The notes beneath the pieces were generated by a model. It ran no database searches. It was not told the origin of the DNA and worked only from the letters and a program-made list of their open reading frames with translations. From an uncultured bacterium (GTDB lineage Bacteria > Bacteroidota > Bacteroidia > Sphingobacteriales > Sphingobacteriaceae): a DNA stretch of 33,232 nt. This document shows positions 15,685-24,184 of this stretch, piece by piece. The translations under genes and the position numbers were made by a program. How positions within the stretch are numbered: the first letter of the stretch is position 1; the number at the start of each line of letters is the position of its first letter. The stretch lies in assembly GCA_903958995.1 (NCBI GenBank), contig CAJBVG010000289.1:1-33232 (forward strand), read 5' to 3'.

Positions 15685-17556
15685 TTACTTCCTTAATAGA
15701 ATCCTCTCTTGATATTGGTTTCCGTTCTGGTCTTTTGCCCATAAAAAGTATGCCCCAGCTTCTAAATAAGCTAGATCAACAACAGCAGCTAGACCCAAAT
15801 TGTTTTTTTGAAATACTTTTTGGCCGAGTGTGTTATACAATATCAATTCGTTTAAATCGATATACGTAGGTAAACCCAAAGTATGTTCTACTGGATTTTG
15901 AATCATTAATCGTCTTGTTTGATTAATACCAACCGGTATCAAAAAAGGATAACAATCTGAAGTATCAACACATCCATCGACACTCGTTAATACAACGGCA
16001 TAACTACCGTTATACTTTGCAACAAACAGACCTGCTGTTTCGCCAGGTAAAATTTGCCATACAGAATCACATCTATACCATTGAAAAGTTGCATTAAATG
16101 CTTGAGATTCTAAACCAGTACTAGTGTATTTTACTTCAGTAACAATGGTGTCGTTAATAAAAATATCATAACGTGCACATGGACCAATAAAACTTGTACA
16201 ACCTTTTTCTGCTCGAACAAACAAACTAAAACTCGATTGAACAGGCACTCTAATGCTTGCACCAGAATCTACTAGTGTTCCTCCACACGAATCTAAATGC
16301 CAATACCAATTCAAAGCATCGTTTAGTTGTCCGCCTGTAATAGTTATCGTAACTGAATCTCCTCTACATACATACGAATTTGGTTTTAAGAATTCTGGTT
16401 TTGTAGGGGCTATACAATATGAGTTTAAAAGTTTTACATGTTTAGGTGAGCCTTTTGTAATATTCGGCACTTGTGTAGTAAGTGTAAATGCTCCGACTAA
16501 ATAAATGTTTTTATCTCGTTCGGCAATATCGTAAACGCTCCCGTTTAATCCTGCGTAGCTCGACTGGTCTAATGTGCCATTCAAATTAAGTCGCACTAAT
16601 CGTTGAACTAATACTCCATTAACATTGGTAAAATCTCCAGCTACTATTATCTTCCCATCACGTTGTTGGTGTATTGCCCTAACTGTCCCTAAAATATAGG
16701 CTTTAAAAGCGGTGTCTAGTTTTCCATCCTTACTTAATTTTGCAATTCCAGTTTTGGTTACTCCGTCAATATTGGTAAACCCTCCTGTAATAATAATATC
16801 ATCATTACTTAAAATATAAACTTTTTGTATGCTGCTTGAAATGGAATTATTTTTGAATGTTGTGTCCAATGATCCATCTAAATTCACTCTTACAATTTTG
16901 CTTCTAGGTACACCATTGTAATTTAAAAACGAACCGACTAAAATTAATTTGTTGCTACTCTGTTGTGCAAAATCAAATGGACTACTATTCGGACCAGTGC
17001 CCTTTTTAAAAGTAGTATCAATATTACCGACTGAGTCTAAACGAGCGAATCCGTTTACATTGACATTGTTGTATTTTGAGAAAAATCCTGCTATTAATAT
17101 TTTCCCATCGCGTTGTAAATATGCAGCTGTTATTTCATTGTTTGCACCTACTCCTTTTGCAAAAGCAGTGTCAAGTATACCATTCACATTTACCCTCGCA
17201 ATGTTCCCCCTTAGTACACCATTATAAGAAGAAAATAAGCCTCCAATAATAAGGTCGTCATTAGAATACATTGTGGTAGCGCGAACTGGACCAGATGCTC
17301 CAAAACCCGATTGAAAACTACTATCCATCAATCCGCTTTTTTGTAAGCGAACTATTCGATTCGCTAAGCCTCCATTAAATACATTGAACTCACCAGTTAA
17401 TATAATCTTACCCGATTTTTGAACGTCGATCTGACGAACAGTACTATTCGGAATACCTAAGGTAAATGTGGTATCTACCTTTTGTAATTGAGCGCTAGCA
17501 TTCGTAAAAAAAATACAAAACGATAGAATCAATGAGAGAAGTAAGGGTGTTCTCAT
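15685..17556 (-). CDS. T9SS-secreted delta-60 repeat protein
   Basis: A 623-residue secreted protein with a signal peptide (first 22 residues, ending NASAQ). At about 30-370 it carries six to seven repeats of roughly 55 residues of the pattern 'GKI.I.GxFxxxNGV...IVRLNxDGSLDTTF', the delta-60 repeat, expected to form a beta-propeller-like fold. A cysteine-rich Ig-like stretch follows (about 385-540). The C-terminal ~75 residues (IQNPVEHTL, then ELILYNTLGQKVF and ending GAYFLWAKD...ERILLRK) form a type A T9SS sorting domain, so the protein is probably exported and anchored or released at the cell surface. It is the most downstream of three consecutive T9SS cargo genes. Function is unknown; adhesion or substrate binding is a guess. 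Confidence 0.88.
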   Translation of the reverse strand: MRTPLLLSLILSFCIFFTNASAQLQKVDTTFTLGIPNSTVRQIDVQKSGKIILTGEFNVFNGGLANRIVRLQKSGLMDSSFQSGFGASGPVRATTMYSNDDLIIGGLFSSYNGVLRGNIARVNVNGILDTAFAKGVGANNEITAAYLQRDGKILIAGFFSKYNNVNVNGFARLDSVGNIDTTFKKGTGPNSSPFDFAQQSSNKLILVGSFLNYNGVPRSKIVRVNLDGSLDTTFKNNSISSSIQKVYILSNDDIIITGGFTNIDGVTKTGIAKLSKDGKLDTAFKAYILGTVRAIHQQRDGKIIVAGDFTNVNGVLVQRLVRLNLNGTLDQSSYAGLNGSVYDIAERDKNIYLVGAFTLTTQVPNITKGSPKHVKLLNSYCIAPTKPEFLKPNSYVCRGDSVTITITGGQLNDALNWYWHLDSCGGTLVDSGASIRVPVQSSFSLFVRAEKGCTSFIGPCARYDIFINDTIVTEVKYTSTGLESQAFNATFQWYRCDSVWQILPGETAGLFVAKYNGSYAVVLTSVDGCVDTSDCYPFLIPVGINQTRRLMIQNPVEHTLGLPTYIDLNELILYNTLGQKVFQKNNLGLAAVVDLAYLEAGAYFLWAKDQNGNQYQERILLRK

Positions 17557-17593
17557 ACTTTTTTAAATGTAGGATTAAAACTACAAATAAAAT

Positions 17594-17676
17594 TTAGAAA
17601 TATAGAAGGGTAGAACTGTAGAAAGGTAGAACTATAGAACTGTGGAAGAGTCTTATTCTATAGTTCTATACTTCTA
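17594..17676. repeat. Octamer-word hairpin RTRGAANN, copy 1
   Basis: Consecutive 8-nt units from 17602 have core RTRGAA and final pairs GG, CT, AG, CT, CT, GA; a degenerate unit precedes them at 17594. TAGAACTATAGAA (17627-17639) pairs perfectly with 17656-17668 around a 16-nt loop, and weaker pairing continues outward. The right arm runs to the stop codon (17677-17679) of the kelch-like gene. Confidence 0.8.
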
Positions 17677-19275
17677 TTATTCTATAATGAGTTTTTGTAG
17701 AACTTTGTTTTTACCAACTGTTACATAAACCATATATTCTCCAGCAACTTCGAAATTTTTCTCTTCAATTCTGTATCGATTTTCACCAATTTCAGCATCA
17801 GTAATTATTCGCTCACAAATTAATTTTCCAGTAAGATCATAAACAGAAATTATTACATTTTCTTTTTGAATTAAATTGAAAATCAAATGCACTTTTCCTT
17901 CAGAAGGATTAGGATAAATCTGTAACTGTAATTTATTTATACTCTGTACATTTAAGATATTAGTAGTGGCATTGTTTTTTACTAATAAAACTTTGTACAA
18001 TACTGAACTCGCTGTACTTTGTGTTCCGTCATTTATCCAGAATACATTTTTTGCAGTGCTATTAATTCCTCCATACACATATCCTAATAAAACTGAATCG
18101 CCAGTTAAGCTATTTAATTTTATAATTCCATTTGTATAAGTTGGAATATTTTGATTGATTAAAAATTCTGCTCCTGCCCCTAAATAACCTGGCATCTCAG
18201 TAGACATTTTATACTCTGACAATCCACCAAATTCATCGCGAGTAACTCGTGCTATCGTTTTTACAAATGGTACATTATTGTCTTGAACTAAAATTCCTGC
18301 ACTGTCATAATACTGTGCAATACCTCCAAAAAATAAATTGTGCATTTTATTATTTAATGAATCATATAGTGGTATAGTTGCGCAGTGATAATGATTGTAA
18401 TACTGTGAGAAATTTGGATTCACTGTATATCCCGAACTATCAATACTTACACTATTTAGATATGGAATATCCGCTTGTACTTGGAATACTCCAGAAAATG
18501 CAATAACGCCTTCTTTTCTATCTTTTGTGATTTGAGAAATAACATTATAATCTCTACGATGCAATTGCTCTGCATCTACAATTTTTAGTTTGTTAACAAT
18601 AGAAATGCTTGTGCCATTATCAACGATTTGAAATTTCAAATAACCATTAGCATAAGTCTGCACAAAAGTTCCATGCATCATCGGATTGTATCGTCCATCG
18701 AATCTTTGTCCACCTACTAAATAATACGTGTCATAAATTTTCTTTAAATGCGCTCCAGTAATCGCTAATTGCTCATCGTGTATTTGTCTGAAGTATGGAG
18801 TTAATGATGTGTTGTTGATGATAGCTGAAATAACTCCTGGCAAGTTTACTGCTGTTAAATATGGGAAAGTAATATGATCAACCGAATCTGTACTATATCC
18901 ATATCCACCAACTAAATACAACATTTCACCTACTTGATTGTACTGCATATTCGTAGTACTTAATTGTTCTGCAATTGAAGTTGGTAAACTTGATACCGCT
19001 TTAGTCCACACTTGATTAGTTTGCGGATCAATTAATATAAGCTGATTGTTGTGCCCAGCTAAATCAAATGTCGCATTCGGTTGTCTTCGATGCAATCCAT
19101 CTAGTCTACCCCCAATAATTAGATATTTACCTTGGTATTCGGCATGCGCAAATGCTTGCACACCGCCTAGATTTGGGATGTTTTGTGCTTCTAATTTAAT
19201 AGTGTGGTTAAAATCTTGTGCAAGACTAACTTGCATTAGACCTAAGCTAATCCACAACAAAAGGACTTTCTTCAT
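17677..19275 (-). CDS. T9SS-secreted kelch-like beta-propeller protein
   Basis: A 532-residue product starting at 19275, where a signal peptide appears (MKKVLLLWISLGLMQVSLAQ); the in-frame extension to 19332 looks spurious. Kelch-type strands recur: KYLIIGGRLDGLHRR, EMLYLVGGYGY, TYYLVGGQRFDGRYN and HNLFFGGIAQYYD, each with a GG pair, suggesting a beta-propeller of secreted type. The C terminus (LQIYPNPSEGKVHL, then ISVYDLTGKLIC, ending GEYMVYVTVGKNKVLQKLIIE) is a typical type A T9SS sorting domain. It is the middle gene of three T9SS cargo genes, each gap between them holding a homologous octamer-word hairpin. Ligand and role are unknown. Confidence 0.85.
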   Translation of the reverse strand: MKKVLLLWISLGLMQVSLAQDFNHTIKLEAQNIPNLGGVQAFAHAEYQGKYLIIGGRLDGLHRRQPNATFDLAGHNNQLILIDPQTNQVWTKAVSSLPTSIAEQLSTTNMQYNQVGEMLYLVGGYGYSTDSVDHITFPYLTAVNLPGVISAIINNTSLTPYFRQIHDEQLAITGAHLKKIYDTYYLVGGQRFDGRYNPMMHGTFVQTYANGYLKFQIVDNGTSISIVNKLKIVDAEQLHRRDYNVISQITKDRKEGVIAFSGVFQVQADIPYLNSVSIDSSGYTVNPNFSQYYNHYHCATIPLYDSLNNKMHNLFFGGIAQYYDSAGILVQDNNVPFVKTIARVTRDEFGGLSEYKMSTEMPGYLGAGAEFLINQNIPTYTNGIIKLNSLTGDSVLLGYVYGGINSTAKNVFWINDGTQSTASSVLYKVLLVKNNATTNILNVQSINKLQLQIYPNPSEGKVHLIFNLIQKENVIISVYDLTGKLICERIITDAEIGENRYRIEEKNFEVAGEYMVYVTVGKNKVLQKLIIE

Positions 19276-19343
19276 TGTATTTAAATTAATTTGAGTAAAA
19301 ATACAATGTAGCCTTTGGAGATAATGTGACATAAGTCACTTTG

Positions 19344-19449
19344 GTAGAAGGGTAGAGCTGTGGAAAGGTAGAATTGTAGAAGTATAGAAGTATAGAACTG
19401 TGGAAAAGTCTAATCTATATTTCCACAGTTCTATAGTTCTACAGTTCTA
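19344..19449. repeat. Octamer-word hairpin RTRGAANN, copy 2
   Basis: Eight consecutive 8-nt units (19344-19407) have core RTRGAR and final pairs GG, CT, AG, TT, GT, GT, CT, AA. TATAGAACTGTGGAA (19391-19405) pairs perfectly with 19421-19435; the right arm continues as TTCTAYNN octamers to the stop codon of the BNR-like gene (19447-19449), which lies within a word. Copy 1 at 17602 shares the order GG, CT, AG ... CT but has two fewer units. Confidence 0.85.
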
Positions 19450-21813
19450 TTTTTCTATTAGAAGTCTACTGGTTAAAGTTCTATTGCTTCCTTTAACATT
19501 GATTAAATACAATCCGTTCGGAAGGTCATTTAATAGTAAGCTAACAATATTATTGTTCACGCTTATTTTGTTTGAAGAAACACTGATTACTTTTTTACCC
19601 ATCGCATCAGTAATTGTGATGTTCTCAATATTAAAATTAGGTGGGATTTGAATATTTATTTTACCAGTAGTCGGATTTGGATATAACACAATCGCATTAG
19701 TATTCGTAGAATGAATTCCTGAATTTCCACCTAAACCTTTATGACCATATAATCCAGTTCCAGTTCCAACTAACAACTCGTCAAAGAACAACACATTAAT
19801 TTGTGTTCCTGTTGGATAAGTAAATCCAAGGTTCCATGATGTTCCTGATAGTGCATAATTATACACTTCGTTATCTACAGCAACATAAACAGTGTCATGT
19901 CCTAAGGTTATAGCATAACCTTGTTTTCCTGTACTCATCGGAAACCCTGATGTTGTAAATGGTGTCCACTTATTCGTTGTATTTGTAGGCTTGTAATAAG
20001 CAATTGGGTGATTAACTCCTGCATCGGTACCGCAAGCAAATACAGTATCTCCCGCAGCATTGGTATGTAAATCACGTATGCTTGCTACTATTAATGAACC
20101 TGTACTGGTATTCCCTGCATTCATGTCTTGAGTAGCTGTCCACGTTGCTCCAGATTTCACCACACGATAAACACTTCTTCCGGTTGGTGCACTTAAATCG
20201 TAATCAACTCCAACATAAGCAACAGTATCTGTTCCTTCTTTTGTAAACACAATATCATACACATCAACATCATGGTTTGGCGTAGAAGCAACATTCAATT
20301 TTATTTGTGTCCAAGTACTCCCTGAATTTTCAGAGAAGAAAAGTCCACCTTTATCTGATCCTTGTAATTGATAACCTGCAAAAATTATTGATGAATCATA
20401 TGGGCAAGTTTCTATAGCCTCACATACAATTGCGCCTGTCCAATTATAGGGCGCGTTCTCTGGTGAAAATACTTGTGTCCAACTCGTTCCTCCATTAAAG
20501 GTTCTATACACTCTTGAGTTACCTACATAAACAATGTTAGTATCACCTGCCATATCACTAGAATAATAGGGTGATCCATCACCATTAGGAAACATTGCAG
20601 GTGTCCAGTTGGGTGAAGTTGTATAAGTAGATACTTTACGTATTCCTGCTTTCGATGCTAGCCATGCTGTTGTCTTATCACTCGTCATGTCGAAGTCCAT
20701 TACTTGAACAGCTTCTACTCCATTATCTATTTCAAAAATGGTATATCCTTCGTTAATCGATGCGCCTATCCCTTGGTCGGTAGTCATGTATACAATATTA
20801 GAATCATTCGGATCTGAATATACTGCGCCATCATTGGGGTGAGTTTCAAAACCTGTTTGTCCGAACGTAATCCACGAACCTGCTACCCCTTTATTGTTAC
20901 TTGCAATTTTTGCAAAGTAAACATGGTAGTTAGAAGAAGTCCCACTGAATCCAATCACTTCACCTGCCACTCCACTAATTCCTGTATTTACGTTGGTGTA
21001 ATTGGTGTCGTTATCTGAGTATTCAAACTGTTTCGTTATTGGACCCATACTCGTGTTCGATCCTGCAATAAACAAACGTCCATCTGGAGCGATGTTCATC
21101 GTGGTATAATTATTCATTGCTGAAATTGCAGCAGGTGAAATATCTGTAAATGTAGTTGTGCTTGAAAACGAATCGTAAGCCGATTTAGATTTATATAATT
21201 TCATTGAAGCACCAGTTCCTGAATAAAATACATATAGTGCATTATTTGTTGGATCTACTGCAAACGTTGGGTTTCCAGGAGTAGGTGGCATCGCTATAGG
21301 CGAACCAACTCCTGCTGTGAAATTTCCACTTGCATCTAATGTTCCAAAATTTAATTGTGCAGCATTAGCGTAAAACATTACATTACCCGAAATAAATGAA
21401 ACATAATTTCCTCCGGTTGCAACACTCGTTGCAGCAGTTGCTGTTGCTGTAGTTTTGTAAAGAGTATTTTGTGCCGTAAAATAAATTGTTCCTGATGTTT
21501 GGTGTACTTGGAAATTACGTATTCCGCCGCCAAAATTTTTGGTTGCATCTGCAGACTTTAGTTTATGGAATGTCGGACTAAATGTTGGAGTAGTTGCCGG
21601 TGTAGCAACATCAGCATAAAACATAGAGTTCGCACTCTCTGTAGAAATTATGATTCGAGATGAATCAGGTTTATACGGGTATCCAGAAATATAATTAATT
21701 CGACCTCCGTAAACATTTTCAACTTCGGGTTTGCCTAGTTGAGCCCATGAATAATTCGCTGAGAAAAGCAGGATTATCATAAGCCATTTTCTTGTAGTAA
21801 AATGAGCTTTCAT
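19447..21813 (-). CDS. T9SS-secreted BNR/sortilin-like repeat protein
   Basis: A 788-residue product starting at the ATG of 21813; a TTG two codons upstream is not needed. The signal peptide is MKAHFTTRKWLMIILLFSANYSWAQ. Asp-box (BNR) motifs such as TFNGGTSWTQVF and SENSGSTWTQIKL, with repeated YVG and DTVYVAVDN strands, indicate one or more sialidase/sortilin-like beta-propellers over about 30-690. They bear no visible sialidase catalytic set, so enzyme activity should not be assumed. The last ~80 residues (VLYPNPTTGKINIQI, then ITDAMGKKVI and ending RTLTSRLLIEK) form a type A T9SS sorting domain. It is the first of three T9SS cargo genes. The stop codon lies in the octamer-word repeat. Confidence 0.87.
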   Translation of the reverse strand: MKAHFTTRKWLMIILLFSANYSWAQLGKPEVENVYGGRINYISGYPYKPDSSRIIISTESANSMFYADVATPATTPTFSPTFHKLKSADATKNFGGGIRNFQVHQTSGTIYFTAQNTLYKTTATATAATSVATGGNYVSFISGNVMFYANAAQLNFGTLDASGNFTAGVGSPIAMPPTPGNPTFAVDPTNNALYVFYSGTGASMKLYKSKSAYDSFSSTTTFTDISPAAISAMNNYTTMNIAPDGRLFIAGSNTSMGPITKQFEYSDNDTNYTNVNTGISGVAGEVIGFSGTSSNYHVYFAKIASNNKGVAGSWITFGQTGFETHPNDGAVYSDPNDSNIVYMTTDQGIGASINEGYTIFEIDNGVEAVQVMDFDMTSDKTTAWLASKAGIRKVSTYTTSPNWTPAMFPNGDGSPYYSSDMAGDTNIVYVGNSRVYRTFNGGTSWTQVFSPENAPYNWTGAIVCEAIETCPYDSSIIFAGYQLQGSDKGGLFFSENSGSTWTQIKLNVASTPNHDVDVYDIVFTKEGTDTVAYVGVDYDLSAPTGRSVYRVVKSGATWTATQDMNAGNTSTGSLIVASIRDLHTNAAGDTVFACGTDAGVNHPIAYYKPTNTTNKWTPFTTSGFPMSTGKQGYAITLGHDTVYVAVDNEVYNYALSGTSWNLGFTYPTGTQINVLFFDELLVGTGTGLYGHKGLGGNSGIHSTNTNAIVLYPNPTTGKINIQIPPNFNIENITITDAMGKKVISVSSNKISVNNNIVSLLLNDLPNGLYLINVKGSNRTLTSRLLIEK

Positions 21814-21862
21814 AATCAATGGTATTTAATAGTAATTGGTTAGTTATATTAAAGTTACAACT

Positions 21863-22288
21863 TTATTGACTACTAGCAAATTTTCTTATGATACGATACT
21901 GCTCTATATAGTTGGCTATTGAATCTTGCCCATCAGCCCAGTAAACGGCCTTTGTGGTGCTGTCTTTTCTACTTAATATGGAATAGGTAAGGTTTCCTGT
22001 CCTCTTGTAGGGTTTGTTAAGTATGCCTGATGAATATACTTTTTGAAATAATTGTGCAACAGAATCGGTAGTACTCATTCGATAAAACTTCTGATTGTAT
22101 GCCTTACCCGCCGTATGATAGATAACATAAATCTCTGCATTCTTTTGAATCAAGAACCCCGTTGTTGTCCCTGCAAAACCCCCACTCGCTTTTACTTCAA
22201 TAGCATCATAAGGAACAGATTGCTCCACTCTTTTTTGTCGAGTTGAACAAGCTGTAAAAAGTAAAAAGATGATGAAGTAACGTTTCAT
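21863..22288 (-). CDS. Small putative lipoprotein of unknown function
   Basis: A 141-residue protein with a lipoprotein-type signal (MKRYFIIFLLFTACSTRQ; Cys14). The body contains EVKASGGFAGTTTGFLIQKNAEIYVIY and a lysine/serine-rich C-terminal half; I do not recognise a domain. The start at 22288 is chosen for the signal peptide over an in-frame one at 22303. It begins 24 nt after the isoaspartyl peptidase, in the same direction, so it may be read through from the cyanophycin genes. A link to cyanophycin is not supported by anything in its sequence. Confidence 0.7.
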   Translation of the reverse strand: MKRYFIIFLLFTACSTRQKRVEQSVPYDAIEVKASGGFAGTTTGFLIQKNAEIYVIYHTAGKAYNQKFYRMSTTDSVAQLFQKVYSSGILNKPYKRTGNLTYSILSRKDSTTKAVYWADGQDSIANYIEQYRIIRKFASSQ

Positions 22289-22312
22289 AATCCTAATGTA
22301 CAAAATATTTAT

Positions 22313-23155
22313 TTACTGAAAACATTCAATAATACCTTCATCGCAGCTTGCCCAAACCATGTAAGGGTGCGAATCTTGATGATGAATACTTCCATCTTTT
22401 TCAATACAAATTGCCCCAGCAAATCCATCAATTTCTTTTAATTCAAAAAAACTTTTTTCAAATGCTTTCTCCATACTAAAACCATCGCTTATTCGGGTAA
22501 CAATTTTTGTAGCGAGCGCTACACTTACTATATCTTCGCCAACACCTGTACAAGAAACTCCTGCAAAGTTATTTGCAAAATTTCCTGCAGCTGTTGCAGA
22601 ATCTGAAATTCTTCCTACTAGCTCAAAGCCTTTGCCACCGGTCGATGTAGCCGCTGCAATTTTCCCTTCTCCATCTAATGCAACACAACCAACTGTTCCT
22701 AATCCCAACGATTTTACTTTCTCTTCGTATTCTTTTCTTCGTTGTGGTAATTCAGGATTGTATAATGGAATATTTTTTTCGGCAGCATATTTATTCGCTC
22801 CTTCTGCTCCTAAAACTCGATCGTCTTCTTGCATTAATAATTCAGCAAGGCGAATTGGATTTTGAATATTTTGCACATTAATAACACCCGAAAACTTTTT
22901 AGAATTTCCATCATGAATAGATGAACTCATTCTAATTTTTCCATCGCTTTGGATTTGCGATCCTAAACCTGCATTAAATAGTAGATTGTTTTCTAAAAGA
23001 GAAACAGCATAGACCACTGTTTCTACTGCTGTATGCGTTTTTAAATATTCATAGCTGTCTCCAGCAATTTCTTTTAAAGCATTTTGCTTTGCATGCTTTA
23101 TTTCCAAGCTTGTGCTAGATTCTGAAAAGAAACCTCCGTGAATAATTAATTTCAT
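22313..23155 (-). CDS. Isoaspartyl peptidase / plant-type L-asparaginase (Ntn hydrolase)
   Basis: A 280-residue Ntn-hydrolase precursor that cuts itself before a catalytic Thr. The nucleophile is Thr154 in GLGTVGCVALD; STGG (171-174) and GRISDS (181-186) form the usual substrate pocket, and CTGVGEDI matches the conserved TGxGE. The N-terminal LIIHGG is also typical. In cyanophycin breakdown this enzyme class splits beta-Asp-Arg dipeptides into aspartate and arginine. Its ATG overlaps the TGA of cphB by four bases (ATGA), strong evidence for joint expression and that role. There is no signal peptide, so it acts in the cytoplasm. It is somewhat shorter than classical IaaA (about 310-320 residues). 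Generic asparaginase activity is also possible. Confidence 0.9.
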   Translation of the reverse strand: MKLIIHGGFFSESSTSLEIKHAKQNALKEIAGDSYEYLKTHTAVETVVYAVSLLENNLLFNAGLGSQIQSDGKIRMSSSIHDGNSKKFSGVINVQNIQNPIRLAELLMQEDDRVLGAEGANKYAAEKNIPLYNPELPQRRKEYEEKVKSLGLGTVGCVALDGEGKIAAATSTGGKGFELVGRISDSATAAGNFANNFAGVSCTGVGEDIVSVALATKIVTRISDGFSMEKAFEKSFFELKEIDGFAGAICIEKDGSIHHQDSHPYMVWASCDEGIIECFQ

Positions 23156-24054
23156 CGGTCTATTTTTGCGTATCTATCTACGTCTTTTTTGTGATTTTTA
23201 TTGATAATCATTTTAGACGTTTCCAAGTCATATAAATCATGCATTGCCATTACGTGAACGACTACATGGTCAATAGATATAGGGGTTCCAATAGATACAT
23301 CGGTAATGTTTGTGTCTCTGATTGACTTTCCATCAACCAACATCACTAAGCCTGAACCAATCGCTTCCATCTCATGACCATCTTTAATTAACAAACCTGT
23401 ATCTTCTCCTAAGCCTACGCCTAATATCATCGGGTTGCTAACTACTGCCTGAAATAATCGTCCAATTCTTCCGCGATGAACAAAGTGAGTGTCAATAATT
23501 ACATCATTGATTAATCCTAATCCACCAGTAATTTTTACTTCTCCTTTTAATAAAGCCTCAGAGCTAGAACCTTGGTAAATCATATTGTTCGAGCATGCTG
23601 CAGCACCTGCAGATGTTCCAGAAATAACAAAGTTTGTTTCTTGGTATTTTTTGATCAGTAACTTGTGAAATTCAGTTCCTCCTAATATGGATGTTAATCG
23701 TAATTGATCTCCACCAGTAAACATAACTACATCGGCTTCTCTTAATCGAGTTACGAAATGTTCATCATTCGCTTCATCGCGAACTGTGATGTTCATTACA
23801 CCAACATTATTTGAGCCTAAGTATGAAAATGCTTTTACATATTCTTCACCAACGGCTTCTGGTATTTGTGATGCTGTAGTGATTACTTCAACTCTCGACA
23901 ATTCTTGATTTGCCGATTCCAGAATAATACGTTTAAGAATTCCCTTTTCAAAAAAATTTAAATTGCTCTCAATTTCTTCTTTATAGTTCTTCTCGGTAAA
24001 ACTACCAGTATCAACTGCCCCCCCAATAATGATTAACTTTCCTATTGGTTTCAT
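23152..24054 (-). CDS. cphB: Cyanophycinase (intracellular CphB type)
   Basis: A 300-residue serine peptidase of family S51 that degrades cyanophycin to beta-Asp-Arg dipeptides. The nucleophile is Ser148 in ISGTSAGAAA. Gln117 in FTGGDQLRL, His190 in DTHFVHRGRIGRL and Glu217 in GLGEDTG sit exactly 16 positions later than the residues I recall for Synechocystis CphB (Ser132, Gln101, His174, Glu201), so the active site looks complete. No signal peptide is present (MKPIGKLIIIGGAVDTG), which favours breakdown of an internal store rather than extracellular CphE. It is divergent from cphA across 130 nt and overlaps the isoaspartyl peptidase gene. Confidence 0.95.
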   Translation of the reverse strand: MKPIGKLIIIGGAVDTGSFTEKNYKEEIESNLNFFEKGILKRIILESANQELSRVEVITTASQIPEAVGEEYVKAFSYLGSNNVGVMNITVRDEANDEHFVTRLREADVVMFTGGDQLRLTSILGGTEFHKLLIKKYQETNFVISGTSAGAAACSNNMIYQGSSSEALLKGEVKITGGLGLINDVIIDTHFVHRGRIGRLFQAVVSNPMILGVGLGEDTGLLIKDGHEMEAIGSGLVMLVDGKSIRDTNITDVSIGTPISIDHVVVHVMAMHDLYDLETSKMIINKNHKKDVDRYAKIDR

Positions 24055-24184
24055 ATAATATTAATGTTAGTAGAATATTAAATCTAAAACAATAATAGTA
24101 ATATATTTTATAAAATATGCATCGTTGTAATTGGTTTTCAAAATATTATTTTATTAAATTACCAATCTATATAAACTTACGCAT

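Noticed and set aside
17594-19449. Tandem words as a CRISPR array
   Set aside because: The units are only 7-8 nt and contiguous, with no spacers, no 25-40 nt repeat and no cas genes nearby.
19447-21813. Sialidase
   Set aside because: BNR/Asp-box motifs occur in many propellers; the arginine triad, Tyr and Asp of sialidases were not identified.
23152-24054. Extracellular cyanophycinase (CphE)
   Set aside because: There is no signal peptide, and the gene overlaps a cytoplasmic isoaspartyl peptidase gene.
24055-24184. Specific operator or promoter boxes between cphB and cphA
   Set aside because: The region is very AT-rich and offers several weak matches, but none fits the TTG/TAnnTTTG pattern well enough to call.
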